Shown piece by piece: positions 1-9,368 of a DNA stretch of 64,000 nucleotides (its first letter is position 1; every line of letters starts with the position of its first letter). Source of the stretch: Streptomyces globisporus (GTDB lineage Bacteria; Actinomycetota; Actinomycetes; Streptomycetales; Streptomycetaceae); contig BMTG01000004.1 in the NCBI GenBank assembly GCA_014649555.1, positions 124,001 through 188,000 of the forward strand, given 5' to 3'. The position numbers and the translations under genes are program-made. The notes beneath the pieces were generated by a model. That model was not told the DNA's origin. It worked only from the letters and a program-made list of their open reading frames with translations, and did no database searches.

Positions 1-160
1 AGCGGCGCTGCCCCTCGGCGAAGATCGTGTCGAACGCGAGGGACGACTTGCCCGACCCGGAGAGCCCGGTGAAGACGATGAGGGAGTCGCGGGGCAGGTC
101 GAGCGAGACGTTCTTCAGGTTGTGCTCGCGCGCGCCACGGACGATGAGACGGTCGGCCAC
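1..160 (-). CDS. uvrA: UvrABC excinuclease ATPase subunit UvrA, N-terminal part only
   Basis: UvrA is the damage-recognition ATPase of nucleotide excision repair; it loads UvrB onto lesions in the cytoplasm. Only the first 53 codons are in the window; the rest lies beyond base 1. The minus-strand translation begins with GTG at 160 and reads [18 protein letters not shown], then carries the N-terminal ABC-type Walker [17 protein letters not shown], which is nearly invariant in UvrA. uvrB lies about 6 kb away on the same strand, so the two are close but not in one operon. No convincing LexA box was seen in the 175 bases before the next gene, which is read the other way. Confidence 0.95.
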   Translation of the reverse strand, partial: MADRLIVRGAREHNLKNVSLDLPRDSLIVFTGLSGSGKSSLAFDTIFAEGQRR

Positions 161-335
161 GCCGGTCCGCACCTTTCTAGAGAGAAGCGGGGGAACTGAG
201 CCCCTCTCCCAGGGTATGGGGGGCGCCACAGTGGTGTCAGAGGCTTTCGACTCCGAGCGTATAGCACGCACATTCGATTTACGGCCGCCCTTCCCCTCCT
301 TCACCCGAATGAGTGGCGAGGCTAGGCTCGGCCGC

Positions 336-1025
336 ATGATTGACCATGCGCACGACCTGGGAGCTGTACGCGAAGCGACCGAACGGCTGCTCGACGCAGT
401 CGGCAAACTGGACAACGCCGCTGTCGCCGAGCCGTCACGGTTGCCCGGATGGAGCCGGGGCCATGTCCTGACCCACCTGTCACGTAACGCCGACGCGATC
501 GGAAATGTTCTCCGGGGCCTCCCGATGTACGCGAGCAGCGAAACCCGCGACGCCGACATCGCCGACGGTGCCCCCCGCCCGGTCGCCGAGCAACTGGCCG
601 ACCTGCGGGAGACCGCGGACGCCCTCCGGGCGGTCAGCGCCGAACCGGCCGACTGGTCCCGTACGGTCACCCTGCGCAACGGTGTGACGGACTCGGCGGC
701 CCGGGTCCCCTTCCGGCGCTGGGTCGAGGTGGAGCTGCACCACGTCGACCTGGACATCGGCTACGAGCTGGAGGACCTGCCCGCCGAGTTCGTGGAGCGG
801 GAGATCACCTTCCTCGCCGATCGCTTCCTGGGCAACGAGAGCGTGCCCGCCACCGGGCTGACCGACCTCGACGGCCGCACCTGGAGCACGGGCGGCGGCC
901 CGCCGAGCGACCTGGTGACGGTGCAGGGGCCCGCCGTGGAGCTGCTGGGCTGGCTCTGCGGGCGCCGTGACGGCTCCGCCCTGACGGTGGCCGGAGGCCC
1001 GTTGCCCACGCTGCCCCCGCTATAG
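336..1025 (+). CDS. Mycothiol-dependent maleylpyruvate isomerase family protein
   Basis: A 229-aa cytoplasmic protein of the DinB-like MDMPI superfamily, metal enzymes that use mycothiol, the actinobacterial glutathione substitute. The N-terminal helical bundle has [20 protein letters not shown] (H43 and H47) and the central [13 protein letters not shown] supplies E131 and H135, the expected metal ligands. The C-terminal part resembles the wing domain of the family. The open frame extends further upstream into uvrA, but the ATG at 336 begins the conserved [19 protein letters not shown] segment, so I start there. The gene ends 10 bases before an MBL-fold gene on the same strand, suggesting a two-gene detoxification-type operon. 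The true substrate cannot be read from sequence; many paralogues exist in Streptomyces. Confidence 0.85.
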   Translation: MIDHAHDLGAVREATERLLDAVGKLDNAAVAEPSRLPGWSRGHVLTHLSRNADAIGNVLRGLPMYASSETRDADIADGAPRPVAEQLADLRETADALRAVSAEPADWSRTVTLRNGVTDSAARVPFRRWVEVELHHVDLDIGYELEDLPAEFVEREITFLADRFLGNESVPATGLTDLDGRTWSTGGGPPSDLVTVQGPAVELLGWLCGRRDGSALTVAGGPLPTLPPL

Positions 1026-1035
1026 GCTGAGCCGC

Positions 1036-1692
1036 ATGACGTACAGCGGAGCGGTGAAGGTCGGCGGACCGGCGAGCGTGCACGAACTGACGGATCTGAT
1101 GATCTCCAAGGTCGCCGTCGGTGCGATGAACAACAACGCGTATCTGCTGCGCTGCCGGGCCACCGGCGAGCAGCTGCTGATCGACGCGGCCGCCGAGCCG
1201 GAGACCCTGCTCGCGCTGATCGGTGACGACGGCATCACCTCCGTCGTCACCACGCACCAGCACGGGGACCACTGGCAGGCACTCGCCCAGGTCGCCGGGG
1301 CGACGGGCGCCCGGACGTTCGCGGGCCGCTACGACGCCGAGGGCATCCCGGTGCCGACCGACGTCCTGGTCGAGGACGGCGACACGATCACCGTCGGCCG
1401 GGTCGAGCTGACCGCCCGCCATCTGGTCGGCCACACCCCGGGCTCCATCGCCCTGGTCTACGACGACCCGCACGGCGCCCCGCATCTGTTCACCGGGGAC
1501 TGCCTCTTCCCCGGCGGGGTCGGGAACACGCACCAGGACCCCGAGGCGTTCGCGAACCTGCTGAACGACGTCGAGACGAAGCTGTTCGACCGGCTGCCCG
1601 ACGAGACGTGGGTCTACCCGGGCCACGGACACGACACGACGCTGGGCGCCGAGCGCCCCCAGCTGCCCGAGTGGCGCGCCCGCGGCTGGTAG
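1036..1692 (+). CDS. MBL-fold metallo-hydrolase (glyoxalase II-like)
   Basis: A 218-aa metallo-beta-lactamase-fold hydrolase. The Zn-binding signature is THQHGDHW with H74, H76, D78 and H79, followed by HLVGHTPGSI (third zinc histidine), FTGDCLF (bridging aspartate) and a C-terminal YPGHGHDT histidine, so both metal sites look intact. This layout is that of glyoxalase II and related thioester hydrolases that cleave thiol conjugates. It follows the MDMPI gene by 10 bases on the same strand, so both may act on mycothiol adducts; that is inference from context only. A strong inverted repeat 28 bases past the stop ends the unit. Confidence 0.9.
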   Translation: MTYSGAVKVGGPASVHELTDLMISKVAVGAMNNNAYLLRCRATGEQLLIDAAAEPETLLALIGDDGITSVVTTHQHGDHWQALAQVAGATGARTFAGRYDAEGIPVPTDVLVEDGDTITVGRVELTARHLVGHTPGSIALVYDDPHGAPHLFTGDCLFPGGVGNTHQDPEAFANLLNDVETKLFDRLPDETWVYPGHGHDTTLGAERPQLPEWRARGW

Positions 1693-1719
1693 CCCGCCCA
1701 CGTCCCGGACGACGCGAAA

Positions 1720-1761
1720 GCGGCCGGGGTGGACGGCTTTCGCCGTTTCCACCCCGGCCGC
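1720..1761. terminator. Bidirectional stem-loop terminator
   Basis: Perfect 14-bp inverted repeat GCGGCCGGGGTGGA / TCCACCCCGGCCGC (1720-1733 and 1748-1761) with a 14-nt loop, between the convergent MBL-hydrolase and terC genes. No T-run follows, as is common for Streptomyces terminators. Confidence 0.8.
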
Positions 1762-1803
1762 TGCCGGTGTGTCCCTGTGCCGCTCGGGGCGGCCCCGGGT
1801 CAG

Positions 1804-2820
1804 CTAGCTGAGGGTCTTGCTCTCCTCGTCGGCCGGGCCGGAGGTCTCGGCCTTCGTGGCTTCCTCCGCCTCGGCCGCCGCCTGCTTCTTGCTGGCGATG
1901 AGACTGGTGATCGTGGTGATCACCAGGACGCCGCAGATGACGGAGAGCGAGAACGGGATGGAGATCTCGGGCGTGTGCACGCCGTTCTCGTGCAGGGCGT
2001 GCAGCACCAGCTTGACGCCGATGAAGCCGAGGATCACCGACAGGCCGTAGCTGAGGTGAACCAGCTTCTTCAGCAGACCGCCGATGAGGAAGTACAGCTG
2101 GCGCAGGCCCATCAGCGCGAACGCGTTGGCGGTGAAGACGATGTACGGGTCCTGGGTCAGGCCGAAGATCGCCGGGATCGAGTCCAGCGCGAACAGCACG
2201 TCGGTCATACCGATGGCGAGCATGACCACCATCAGCGGGGTCAGGATGCGCTTGCCGTTCTTCTGGATGAAGAGCTTCGTGCCGTGGTACTGGTCGGCGA
2301 CGCCGAAGCGCTGCTCGATCTTCTTGAGGAGGCGGTTCTCCTCGAACTCCTCTTCCTCCTCGCCGGCCCGGGCCTCCTGGATGAGCTTCCAGGCGGTGTA
2401 GATCAGGAACGCGCCGAAGATGTAGAACACCCAGGAGAAGTTCGCGATCACGGCGGCGCCGGCGGCGATGAAGATCGCGCGGAGCACCAGGGCGATGAGC
2501 ACACCGATGAGCAGCACGCGCTGCTGCAGGTGCGAGGGCACCGAGAACTTCGCCATGATCAGGACGAAGACGAAGAGGTTGTCGACGCTCAGCGACTTCT
2601 CGGTGATGAATCCGGCGAAGAACTCGCCGGAGGCCTGGCTCTCGCCGGCGACCATGAGGCCGAGTCCGAAGAGGATGGCCAGGGCGATCCAGACGACTGT
2701 CCAGATCCCGGCTTCCTTGGTCGACACGTCATGGGGCTTGCGCCCGATGAAGAAGTCGACGGCGATCAGGGCTGACAGACCAACGATGGTCAGGGCCCAT
2801 ACGGTCCATGAAACGTCCAC
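1804..2820 (-). CDS. TerC/Alx family integral membrane metal exporter
   Basis: A 338-aa polytopic membrane protein of the TerC family, whose members (Alx, TerC, MeeF-like) export Mn2+ or protect exoenzymes needing metal. GTG start at 2820, preceded by GGAGG. Conserved features include the acidic first segments (LSALIAVDFFIGR, SLSVDNLFVFVLIMAKF) and MTDVLFALDSIPAIFGLTQD, whose aspartates inside membrane segments are the family hallmark. The charged cytoplasmic loop EEEEEFEENRLLKK lies mid-protein and the tail is Ala/Glu-rich. The leader carries a probable yybP-ykoY riboswitch, supporting manganese control. Two TerD-domain genes lie upstream on the same strand, so this forms a ter-type stress/metal cluster. 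Despite the name, tellurite resistance is not shown here. Confidence 0.92.
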   Translation of the reverse strand: MDVSWTVWALTIVGLSALIAVDFFIGRKPHDVSTKEAGIWTVVWIALAILFGLGLMVAGESQASGEFFAGFITEKSLSVDNLFVFVLIMAKFSVPSHLQQRVLLIGVLIALVLRAIFIAAGAAVIANFSWVFYIFGAFLIYTAWKLIQEARAGEEEEEFEENRLLKKIEQRFGVADQYHGTKLFIQKNGKRILTPLMVVMLAIGMTDVLFALDSIPAIFGLTQDPYIVFTANAFALMGLRQLYFLIGGLLKKLVHLSYGLSVILGFIGVKLVLHALHENGVHTPEISIPFSLSVICGVLVITTITSLIASKKQAAAEAEEATKAETSGPADEESKTLS

Positions 2821-2879
2821 TGCGCCTCCGGCAGTTCGCTACGGCTACTGAATCAGCGTCGTCGCTGCCGGAGGTCTCT

Positions 2880-2985
2880 TCCATCCCTGCACGTGGTGCG
2901 CGCCTGGACCGACGCCCCGGGACCGATTGCGGTCCGTATTGACGGGCACGTCGCGTAAGGAGTACTCCCCTCCGTTCCCCGAACA
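2880..2985 (-). ncRNA. Probable yybP-ykoY manganese riboswitch in the terC leader
   Basis: The minus-strand leader of terC contains GGGGAGTACTCCTTACGC (from 2970), the conserved loop/hairpin signature of the yybP-ykoY class, followed by a CCCGTCAATACGGACC hairpin element (2945-2930) and a GGTCCCGGGGCGTCGGTCC paired element. yybP-ykoY RNAs bind Mn2+ and commonly precede terC/alx-like exporters, which is exactly the context here. Boundaries are approximate. A covariance-model search against Rfam RF00080 would decide it. Confidence 0.7.
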
Positions 2986-3062
2986 GTACAGGTATCACCA
3001 AGGGTAGGTAAAGAAAAGGGTAAAGAAGTCGTCAAAACCGCAGGTCGGAGCCGTCTGCTCCG

Positions 3063-5081
3063 TCAGCGGCCGGCGGCTCTGCGGGCCGCTGCCACCGCCG
3101 CCAGCACCTGCTCCAGGACGTGGCTGCCCGGCGGGATCGTCAGCGGCTCGTACGTCCAGGCGTGCCCGACCCAGGGGTCGGCGAGGTGGCTGTCGGCGAC
3201 CGGGGTGATCCGCAGCAGCGAACGCCACAACGGATCGAGGACCGGCCCGTACGCACTGGCCTCCTCCCGGTCAGCGACCATCAGGAGGTGCACCCCGACC
3301 GCGGGGCCCTCGTCGGCGAGGTAGCGGAGCTGGGTGACGGCCCGGTCGTCGAAACCGTGCGGGAAGTCGTTGACCACCAGGAGCTGTTCGCCGGTGTCCA
3401 GGTCGGGCGGGAGCGAGTCGGCCGCCCGGGCCCGCACCGCCATCTGCACGAGGTCCACCCGCCGGGTGAGGTGGGCGAGGACCGAGGCCACTCCCCCGGG
3501 GCCGGCGGCGGGCGGTCCGGCGAGGACGCCCGCCTCGACCAGCGGCGCGAGCGGACCGGCCGCCGAACCCGCCGGGTCGATGACGTGCACCGCGAACTCC
3601 CCGGGCGGATACACCGCGAGCAGCCGCGCCGCGTGCGCGACCGCGGTCTCCATCGCCAGCCGTCGCAGCCGGTCCGTGTCCATCAGGGCGGCCGCCTCGG
3701 ACGCCGTCCGTCCGCTGTCCACCCACATCCCGCGCTCCAGCGGCAGCCGGACGAGCAGCGGGATGCGCAGATCGGCGCGCTCGGGCAGATGGAGATCGCC
3801 GATGCGCAGGGCCATCGGTATCTCCATGGGGATCCGGTGGGCGTGCCAGACGGGGTTGCCCCAGCCGGCGTACGCCGCCGGGAGTGCGGGCTCGACGACG
3901 GCCGCCTCGGCGGCCAGCTGGGCCAGATCGCGGTCGAGGGCCTCCCGGGCCCGGGAGGCCAGCTCGTCGCGCTTGGCGCGGGCCGCCTCGCGGGCGCGGT
4001 CGCCCGCGCCGCCGATCCGGTTGCGCGGGTCGGACAGGGCGCGGTCGAGCTCCTGGTCCATCCGGGACTCGGCGAAGTCGACGGCGCTGCGGTAGGCGGC
4101 GACCGCGCGGGCCAGGTCCTCGAACATGCCCCAGATCTGGTTGTAGAGGCGCTCGTCCATCGACCAGCCGGTGGCGTCGCCCGCGACCGGCTGCGCGGGC
4201 TGTCCGGGCTGGGCGGGGGGCGCGGCGGGCGGCGGCGAGGGGGGCGCGGCATGCTGCCGCCGCGGGTGCGCGTAGTTGATGGGCCCACCGGCGGAGGGTC
4301 CCGCGGCCGAAGCTCCCGCGGCGGCCGGTCCGGGGGTTGTGTGCGGCTGGGTGGTGTGGGGCTGCGTGGTGTGCGCCGGCCCGGTGGTGGCCGGGTCGGT
4401 CAGCGGCTCGGGGGGCTCCGGGGCCGGGGGCGGGGGCGGCGCGGTCGGGCGGTGGTCGGCGGAGCCCGTCGCGTGCCGTACGCGGTCGCCTTCCGGGGTG
4501 CGGGGCGGCGGCGGGGCCACCGAGCGGGCCAGGCCCCGGGTGACCGCTTCCTGGATCGATCCGGCCAGGGCGGCGGGATCCCGCACGCCCTGGTCGGCGA
4601 GCATCTCGGCGAGCCCGCCCGCATACCCCTGTCCGACGGCCCGGACCTTCCAGGCGTCCTGGCGGCGGTAGAGCTCCAGGGCGCTGACCGCGGACTCGGC
4701 GTCCAGGTCGGTGAGCGTGAAGGTGGCGATCTCGGTGCCGTCGAGCCCGGTGACGGCGACGAAGGGGGCGGGGACGGCGCCGAACCGCACCGGGCCGCCG
4801 GCTCCGACGGGCAGCGCGAGCAGCACGGTGACCCGGTGGGCGCCGGCAGGCAGGGCCTCCAGGTCGACGGCGAGCCGGTGGTCGGCAGCCGCCTGCTGGG
4901 AGACTTCGAGCCCGGGGAGCTGGGGCGAGCCGGGATGGGCGATCCACTCGATGCCGCACACCGTGCCCCGCTCGTCGCCGAGGGTGGCCCCGGCCACGAC
5001 GGGCGTGCCCGCCGACACCCGGATCTCCAGACGGGTCTGGGGCAAGGTGTGGTTCTGCCCCCGGACCAGTTCGGCCGTCAT
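3063..5081 (-). CDS. Large multidomain TerD-domain protein
   Basis: A 672-aa protein starting at ATG 5081. Residues 1-190 are a TerD/CABP1-like Ca2+-binding fold (LPQTRLEIRV, VCGIEWIAHPG, DLDAESAVSALELYRR, WKVRAVGQGYAGGLAEM). Residues about 200-300 are a low-complexity Pro/Ala/Gly/Thr linker with repeated HTTQPHTTQPHTT. A helical segment follows (about 310-400), then a C-terminal domain with alternating beta strands (FAVHVIDPAG, QLLVVNDFPHGFDDRAVTQLRYLADEG, VGVHLLMVADREE) that resembles the non-catalytic part of FtsK/SpoIIIE-type ATPases; I see no Walker A. Proteins of this build occur in ter stress operons and probably act as scaffolds. Next to terC and a small TerD gene; a strong stem-loop separates it from the latter. 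Function is otherwise unknown. Confidence 0.8.
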   Translation of the reverse strand: MTAELVRGQNHTLPQTRLEIRVSAGTPVVAGATLGDERGTVCGIEWIAHPGSPQLPGLEVSQQAAADHRLAVDLEALPAGAHRVTVLLALPVGAGGPVRFGAVPAPFVAVTGLDGTEIATFTLTDLDAESAVSALELYRRQDAWKVRAVGQGYAGGLAEMLADQGVRDPAALAGSIQEAVTRGLARSVAPPPPRTPEGDRVRHATGSADHRPTAPPPPPAPEPPEPLTDPATTGPAHTTQPHTTQPHTTPGPAAAGASAAGPSAGGPINYAHPRRQHAAPPSPPPAAPPAQPGQPAQPVAGDATGWSMDERLYNQIWGMFEDLARAVAAYRSAVDFAESRMDQELDRALSDPRNRIGGAGDRAREAARAKRDELASRAREALDRDLAQLAAEAAVVEPALPAAYAGWGNPVWHAHRIPMEIPMALRIGDLHLPERADLRIPLLVRLPLERGMWVDSGRTASEAAALMDTDRLRRLAMETAVAHAARLLAVYPPGEFAVHVIDPAGSAAGPLAPLVEAGVLAGPPAAGPGGVASVLAHLTRRVDLVQMAVRARAADSLPPDLDTGEQLLVVNDFPHGFDDRAVTQLRYLADEGPAVGVHLLMVADREEASAYGPVLDPLWRSLLRITPVADSHLADPWVGHAWTYEPLTIPPGSHVLEQVLAAVAAARRAAGR

Positions 5082-5183
5082 GTGCCCTGTCCCCCTCGAC
5101 GATGGCCCGCGCCGCTGCGGGCGCCGGGCCGTGCGATGCCGTGTTCCTGCTGCGTACTGCCGTTGTCCTGCCGTGCTGTGCGT

Positions 5184-5223
5184 GGGGCGGCTCCCGGCGG
5201 CCTGCGCCGCCGGGAGCCGCCCC
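5184..5223. terminator. Strong stem-loop between the two TerD genes
   Basis: Perfect 17-bp inverted repeat, GGGGCGGCTCCCGGCGG at 5184-5200 pairing with 5207-5223 across a 6-nt loop, directly after the stop of the short terD gene. It probably terminates or attenuates terD transcription before the long TerD gene. Confidence 0.8.
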
Positions 5224-5266
5224 CGCCTGTTTCGACGCCGGGTCGGGACCCGGACCTGCCGGGGTC

Positions 5267-5845
5267 CTACAGGTGCGGGAGGATCGACGGCATCAGGTCC
5301 TGGAAGGTGCGGCCGTTGGCCGGGTTCCCGAGGGCCGTCATCTTCCAGCCGCTGCCCGCGCGGTGCACCTTCGCCATGATCTGGGCGGTGTACTGGCCAC
5401 CGCCGTCGAGCGTGTACCGGGCGAGCTCCTGGCCGTTGGTCTCGTCGACGATGCGGCAGAAGGCGTTCTGGACCTCCTGGAACGTCTGCCCGGTGAAGGA
5501 GTTCACCGTGAAGACGATCTGGTCGATGTGGACCGGGACGCGCTGGAGGTCGACGAGGATCGCCTCGTCGTCGCCGCCGGAGCCCGCGCCGCCGACCAGG
5601 TTGTCACCGGTGTGCTTGACCGAGCCGTCGTCGCTGACGAGGTGGCGGAAGAACACGACGTCGACGGGCTGCTTGTCGGCGAAGAGCACCGCCGAGGCGT
5701 CCAGGTCGACCTCGCGGGTGCGCGAACCGAACAGGCCACGGCGCGGAGCCGCCTGCCAGCCGAGCCCCATCCGTACGGCGGTCAGGGTCCCCCCGTCGCT
5801 CTTCTGCAGGTTGATGGCCTGGCCCTTGGTCATGTTGACCGTCAC
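5267..5845 (-). CDS. TerD family stress protein
   Basis: A 192-aa single-domain TerD protein. GTG start at 5845 gives VTVNMTKGQAINLQKSDGG, the standard N terminus, with a GAGAGGGGAC ribosome site upstream; the frame extends further but is not homologous. Conserved segments are LTAVRMGLGWQ, VDLDASAVLFADKQPVD, DDEAILVDLQRVP (acidic Ca2+ site), VFTVNSFTGQTFQEVQNAFCRI and GWKMTALGNPANGRTFQDLMPSIL. TerD proteins bind calcium and are linked to tellurite, phage and oxidative-stress phenotypes and, in Streptomyces, to differentiation. First gene of the leftward terD - long terD - terC group. Confidence 0.93.
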   Translation of the reverse strand: MTVNMTKGQAINLQKSDGGTLTAVRMGLGWQAAPRRGLFGSRTREVDLDASAVLFADKQPVDVVFFRHLVSDDGSVKHTGDNLVGGAGSGGDDEAILVDLQRVPVHIDQIVFTVNSFTGQTFQEVQNAFCRIVDETNGQELARYTLDGGGQYTAQIMAKVHRAGSGWKMTALGNPANGRTFQDLMPSILPHL

Positions 5846-6059
5846 GCGCTGTCCCCTCTCGGCATTGCCCCGCAGCCATCCGTGTGCGGTTTCCCCGCAC
5901 CCTACGCATTCCACCCCGGGTGGCAGCAGGTTCGGTCCGTTTTTGTGTCGGTCTTGCAACACACCCGGCGCGGCCCGCCCGGTGCGGTGGAAACGGTGTC
6001 GGTCGCCGGTGCCGGAAGTGGCCCGCACCGGCGACCGGCACCGATGGTCGACGGCGGAA

Positions 6060-8189
6060 TCAGGCCATGCCCGCTTCCTTCATCTGCCGCAGTTCCTTCT
6101 TCAGTTCGCCGACCTCGTCGCGCAGCCGGGCGGCCACCTCGAACTGCAGATCCGCGGCGGCGGCCCGCATCCGGTCGGTCATCTCCTCGATGATCCCGGC
6201 CAGTTCGGTCGCGGGCCGGTCGCTGACGACCGCGCCGGCCTTGGCGGCCTTGCCCTTCGCCCCGCCCTTGGCCGCCTTGCCGCCGAGCGCGGGGACCGGG
6301 GCCTTGGTCTCCTTGCCCTGCCGGTAGCCGGTGCCGAGGAGCTGTTCGGTGTCGATCTCCTCGCGGGCGATGGTCGCGACGATGTCGTTGATCTTCTTGC
6401 GGAGCGGCTGCGGGTCGATGCCCCGCTCGGTGTTGTAGGCGATCTGCTTCTCGCGGCGCCGGTTCGTCTCGTCGATCGCCTGTTCCATGGCCGGGGTGAC
6501 CTTGTCGGCGTACATGTGGACCTGGCCGGAGACGTTACGGGCAGCGCGGCCGATGGTCTGGATGAGCGAGGTGCCGGAGCGCAGGAAGCCCTGCTTGTCG
6601 GCGTCGAGAATGGCCACGAGGGACACCTCGGGAAGGTCGAGGCCCTCGCGCAGCAGGTTGATGCCGACGAGCACGTCGTACTCACCGGAGCGCAGCTCGC
6701 GCAGCAGCTCGATACGGCGCAGGGTGTCGACGTCGCTGTGCAGATAGCGGACCTGGATGCCGAGCTCCAGGAAGTAGTCGGTGAGGTCCTCGGCCATCTT
6801 CTTGGTGAGCGTGGTGACCAGGACCCGCTCGTCGCGCTCGGTGCGCTCGCGGATCTCGTGGACCAGGTCGTCGATCTGGCCCTCGGTGGGTTTGACCACG
6901 ACCTCGGGGTCGACGAGACCGGTGGGGCGGATGATCTGCTCGACGAACCCGTCGCCGCGCGAGAGCTCGTACTTCCCCGGGGTGGCGGAGAGGTACACCG
7001 TCTGGTCGATCCGCTTCAGGAACTCCTCCCACTTCAGCGGCCGGTTGTCCATGGCCGAGGGCAGCCGGAAGCCGTGGTCGACGAGGGTCCGCTTGCGGGA
7101 GGCGTCCCCCTCGTACATCGCGCCGATCTGCGGGACGGTCACGTGGGACTCGTCCAGGACGAGCAGGAAGTCGTCCGGGAAGTAGTCGAGGAGGGTGTTG
7201 GGGGCGGTGCCGGGCGCGCGGTCGTCGAAGTGCATCGAGTAGTTCTCGACGCCGGAGCAGGTGCCGATCTGGCGGAGCATCTCGATGTCGTACGTGGTGC
7301 GCATGCGCAGTCGCTGGGCCTCCAGCATCTTGCCCTGCTTCTCCAGCTCGGCCAGGCGCTGCTCCAGCTCCTGCTCGATACCGCTGACGGCCCGCTCCAT
7401 GCGCTCGGGCCCGGCGACATAGTGGCTGGCGGGGAAGACGTGGACCGTGGGGTCCTCGCTGATGATCTCGCCGGTGAGCGGGTGGAGCGTGGACAGGTTC
7501 TCGATCTCGTCGCCGAACATCTCGATCCGGACGGCGAGCTCCTCGTAGACCGGGAAGATCTCGATGGTGTCGCCCCGGACCCGGAAGGTGCCGCGGGTGA
7601 ACGCCAGGTCGTTGCGGGTGTACTGCATCTCGACGAAGCGGCGCAGCAGCTGGTCGCGGTCGATCTCCTCGCCGACCTTGAGCTGGACCATGCGGTCCAC
7701 GTACTCCTGGGGCGTACCGAGGCCGTAGATGCAGGAGACGGAGGCGACCACGATGACGTCGCGCCGGGTGAGCAGCGAATTCGTCGCGGAGTGACGCAGC
7801 CGCTCGACCTCCTCGTTGATCGAGGAGTCCTTCTCGATGTAGGTGTCCGACTGCGGGACGTACGCCTCGGGCTGGTAGTAGTCGTAGTACGAGACGAAAT
7901 ACTCCACCGCGTTGTTCGGGAGGAGTTCGCGGAACTCGTTGGCCAGCTGGGCGGCGAGCGTCTTGTTCGGCGCCATCACCAGGGTGGGGCGCTGCAGCTT
8001 CTCGATCATCCAGGCGGTGGTCGCCGACTTGCCGGTGCCGGTCGCGCCGAGCAGGACGACGTCCTTCTCATCGGCGCGGATACGCCGCTCCAGCTCGGCG
8101 ATGGCCGCCGGCTGGTCGCCGCTGGGCTGGTAGGGACTGACGACCTCGAAAGGCCGCACCGAACGTTCGATCTTGGAAACGGGCCGCAT
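6060..8189 (-). CDS. uvrB: Excinuclease ABC subunit B
   Basis: UvrB, 709 aa, receives damaged DNA from UvrA, verifies the lesion and recruits UvrC. Walker A GATGTGKS (48-55) follows the Q-tip like [10 protein letters not shown]; the DNA-inserting beta-hairpin [20 protein letters not shown] is intact, as are helicase motif [15 protein letters not shown], motif [19 protein letters not shown] and [11 protein letters not shown] Lys/Ala-rich linker precedes the C-terminal UVR coiled coil ([20 protein letters not shown]) that contacts UvrC. Full length for the family. It stands alone as a single leftward gene, with a divergent distance of only 39 bases to the next upstream leftward gene's stop. Confidence 0.98.
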   Translation of the reverse strand: MRPVSKIERSVRPFEVVSPYQPSGDQPAAIAELERRIRADEKDVVLLGATGTGKSATTAWMIEKLQRPTLVMAPNKTLAAQLANEFRELLPNNAVEYFVSYYDYYQPEAYVPQSDTYIEKDSSINEEVERLRHSATNSLLTRRDVIVVASVSCIYGLGTPQEYVDRMVQLKVGEEIDRDQLLRRFVEMQYTRNDLAFTRGTFRVRGDTIEIFPVYEELAVRIEMFGDEIENLSTLHPLTGEIISEDPTVHVFPASHYVAGPERMERAVSGIEQELEQRLAELEKQGKMLEAQRLRMRTTYDIEMLRQIGTCSGVENYSMHFDDRAPGTAPNTLLDYFPDDFLLVLDESHVTVPQIGAMYEGDASRKRTLVDHGFRLPSAMDNRPLKWEEFLKRIDQTVYLSATPGKYELSRGDGFVEQIIRPTGLVDPEVVVKPTEGQIDDLVHEIRERTERDERVLVTTLTKKMAEDLTDYFLELGIQVRYLHSDVDTLRRIELLRELRSGEYDVLVGINLLREGLDLPEVSLVAILDADKQGFLRSGTSLIQTIGRAARNVSGQVHMYADKVTPAMEQAIDETNRRREKQIAYNTERGIDPQPLRKKINDIVATIAREEIDTEQLLGTGYRQGKETKAPVPALGGKAAKGGAKGKAAKAGAVVSDRPATELAGIIEEMTDRMRAAAADLQFEVAARLRDEVGELKKELRQMKEAGMA

Positions 8190-8228
8190 GCAACCACCGT
8201 ACGGCTCCCCACTGACAACGGCCTCGGA

Positions 8229-9137
8229 TCAGCGGTAGCGGGCCGTTCCCGTGCCCTCCCGAGCGGTGCTCCGCGGGCGTCGTCCGCGCGCGTGGGGATC
8301 GTTCCGGGGGCGCCGTCGCGGCTGCGGGACCTGGTGGTCCCAGTGGTCCCGCGGGCGGTGGCCGGGGCGGGTGATCGGGCCGGACTCGCCCGTCACGGCC
8401 CCGGGGTCGAACAGGAGCACCACGGCGGCGAGGAGCAGGAAGCAGCCGGGGCCCACCAGCATCGGGCCGATCATCTCGGCGGGCCGGTCGCCCGGCAGGA
8501 CGGCGGACAGATCGGACGGCAGGGTGGGCGGCAGATGCAGGTGCACGTCGAGCGCGGCCATGCCGGTGTAGTGCATCCCGGTCACCGCGACGGCCATCAG
8601 GACGCTCGCGCCGAGGCCGGAGAGGGCTCCACGCAGGGTGACGGCCGCCCACAGCGCGCCCGTGGCGGCGCACCCGGCGATCAGCACCGAGAGAACGACG
8701 AGGGGGGTGTCGTACGCGAACTGCGCAGCCATGCGCATGCCCGCCATGCCGAGATAGTGCATCGAGGCGATGCCGAGACCGGTGATGGTGCCGCCCGTGA
8801 TCAACGCCATGCGGGTCGCGCCCCGGTACCCGACAATGAAGATGCCGATGCCGATCATCACCACGGCCAGGGCCAGGCCGGCGAAGGTGAGGGGCTTGTC
8901 GTAGGAGATCGGCGTCTCCTGGACGGTGAAGCCCGTCATCGCGACGAAGTGCATGGTCCACACCCCGGAGCCGATGGACAGCGAGCCCAGCGCCAGCCAG
9001 CCGGCCCGACAGGAGCGTGTGGCGTGAAGGGACCGGGTGGTGCAGCGGAGCCCGAGGGCGGCTCCCAGGGCGGCCATGAGGAACGCCGCGACCGGAGTCA
9101 CCAGGCCGTAGGTGAACCCGTCGACTGTTCCTTGCAT
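8229..9137 (-). CDS. MHYT-domain integral membrane sensor protein
   Basis: A 302-aa membrane protein with seven predicted helices. Three MHYT-type motifs are visible, MHFVAMTGF, MHYLGMAGM and MHYTGMAAL, at the ends of successive helix pairs; in this family the Met/His residues are proposed to bind copper and sense a diatomic gas. There is no GGDEF, EAL or kinase output domain; the C terminus after about residue 255 is a short Arg/Pro-rich tail. Such stand-alone MHYT proteins are typical of Streptomyces and their output is unknown. Divergent from the following phosphodiesterase gene. Confidence 0.9.
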   Translation of the reverse strand: MQGTVDGFTYGLVTPVAAFLMAALGAALGLRCTTRSLHATRSCRAGWLALGSLSIGSGVWTMHFVAMTGFTVQETPISYDKPLTFAGLALAVVMIGIGIFIVGYRGATRMALITGGTITGLGIASMHYLGMAGMRMAAQFAYDTPLVVLSVLIAGCAATGALWAAVTLRGALSGLGASVLMAVAVTGMHYTGMAALDVHLHLPPTLPSDLSAVLPGDRPAEMIGPMLVGPGCFLLLAAVVLLFDPGAVTGESGPITRPGHRPRDHWDHQVPQPRRRPRNDPHARGRRPRSTAREGTGTARYR

Positions 9138-9368
9138 GCGCGTACGCCCTTCGAGAATGCCCGGGGTCGAGGAGGGTCCCCAAGGGGCGAGTCCCGGCAG
9201 ACGGACAAAAGAAGGCGCATTTTATCGGCACGGCCGCACGCCGTGCTCCGGCGGTGGTCCCCTGGACCGAAGGTTCCGTTCATTTCGCGGCCATCGCCAC
9301 CCCGCCGGGCGTTGGCGGGCCGCTGTCACTCTCTGCGTGTCCGCACACTCCCGACGTGAGGAGTCCCC

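Noticed and set aside
8160-8175. GAACGTTC near the uvrB start as an SOS box
   Set aside because: Lies inside the coding sequence and lacks the spacing of the actinobacterial LexA box.
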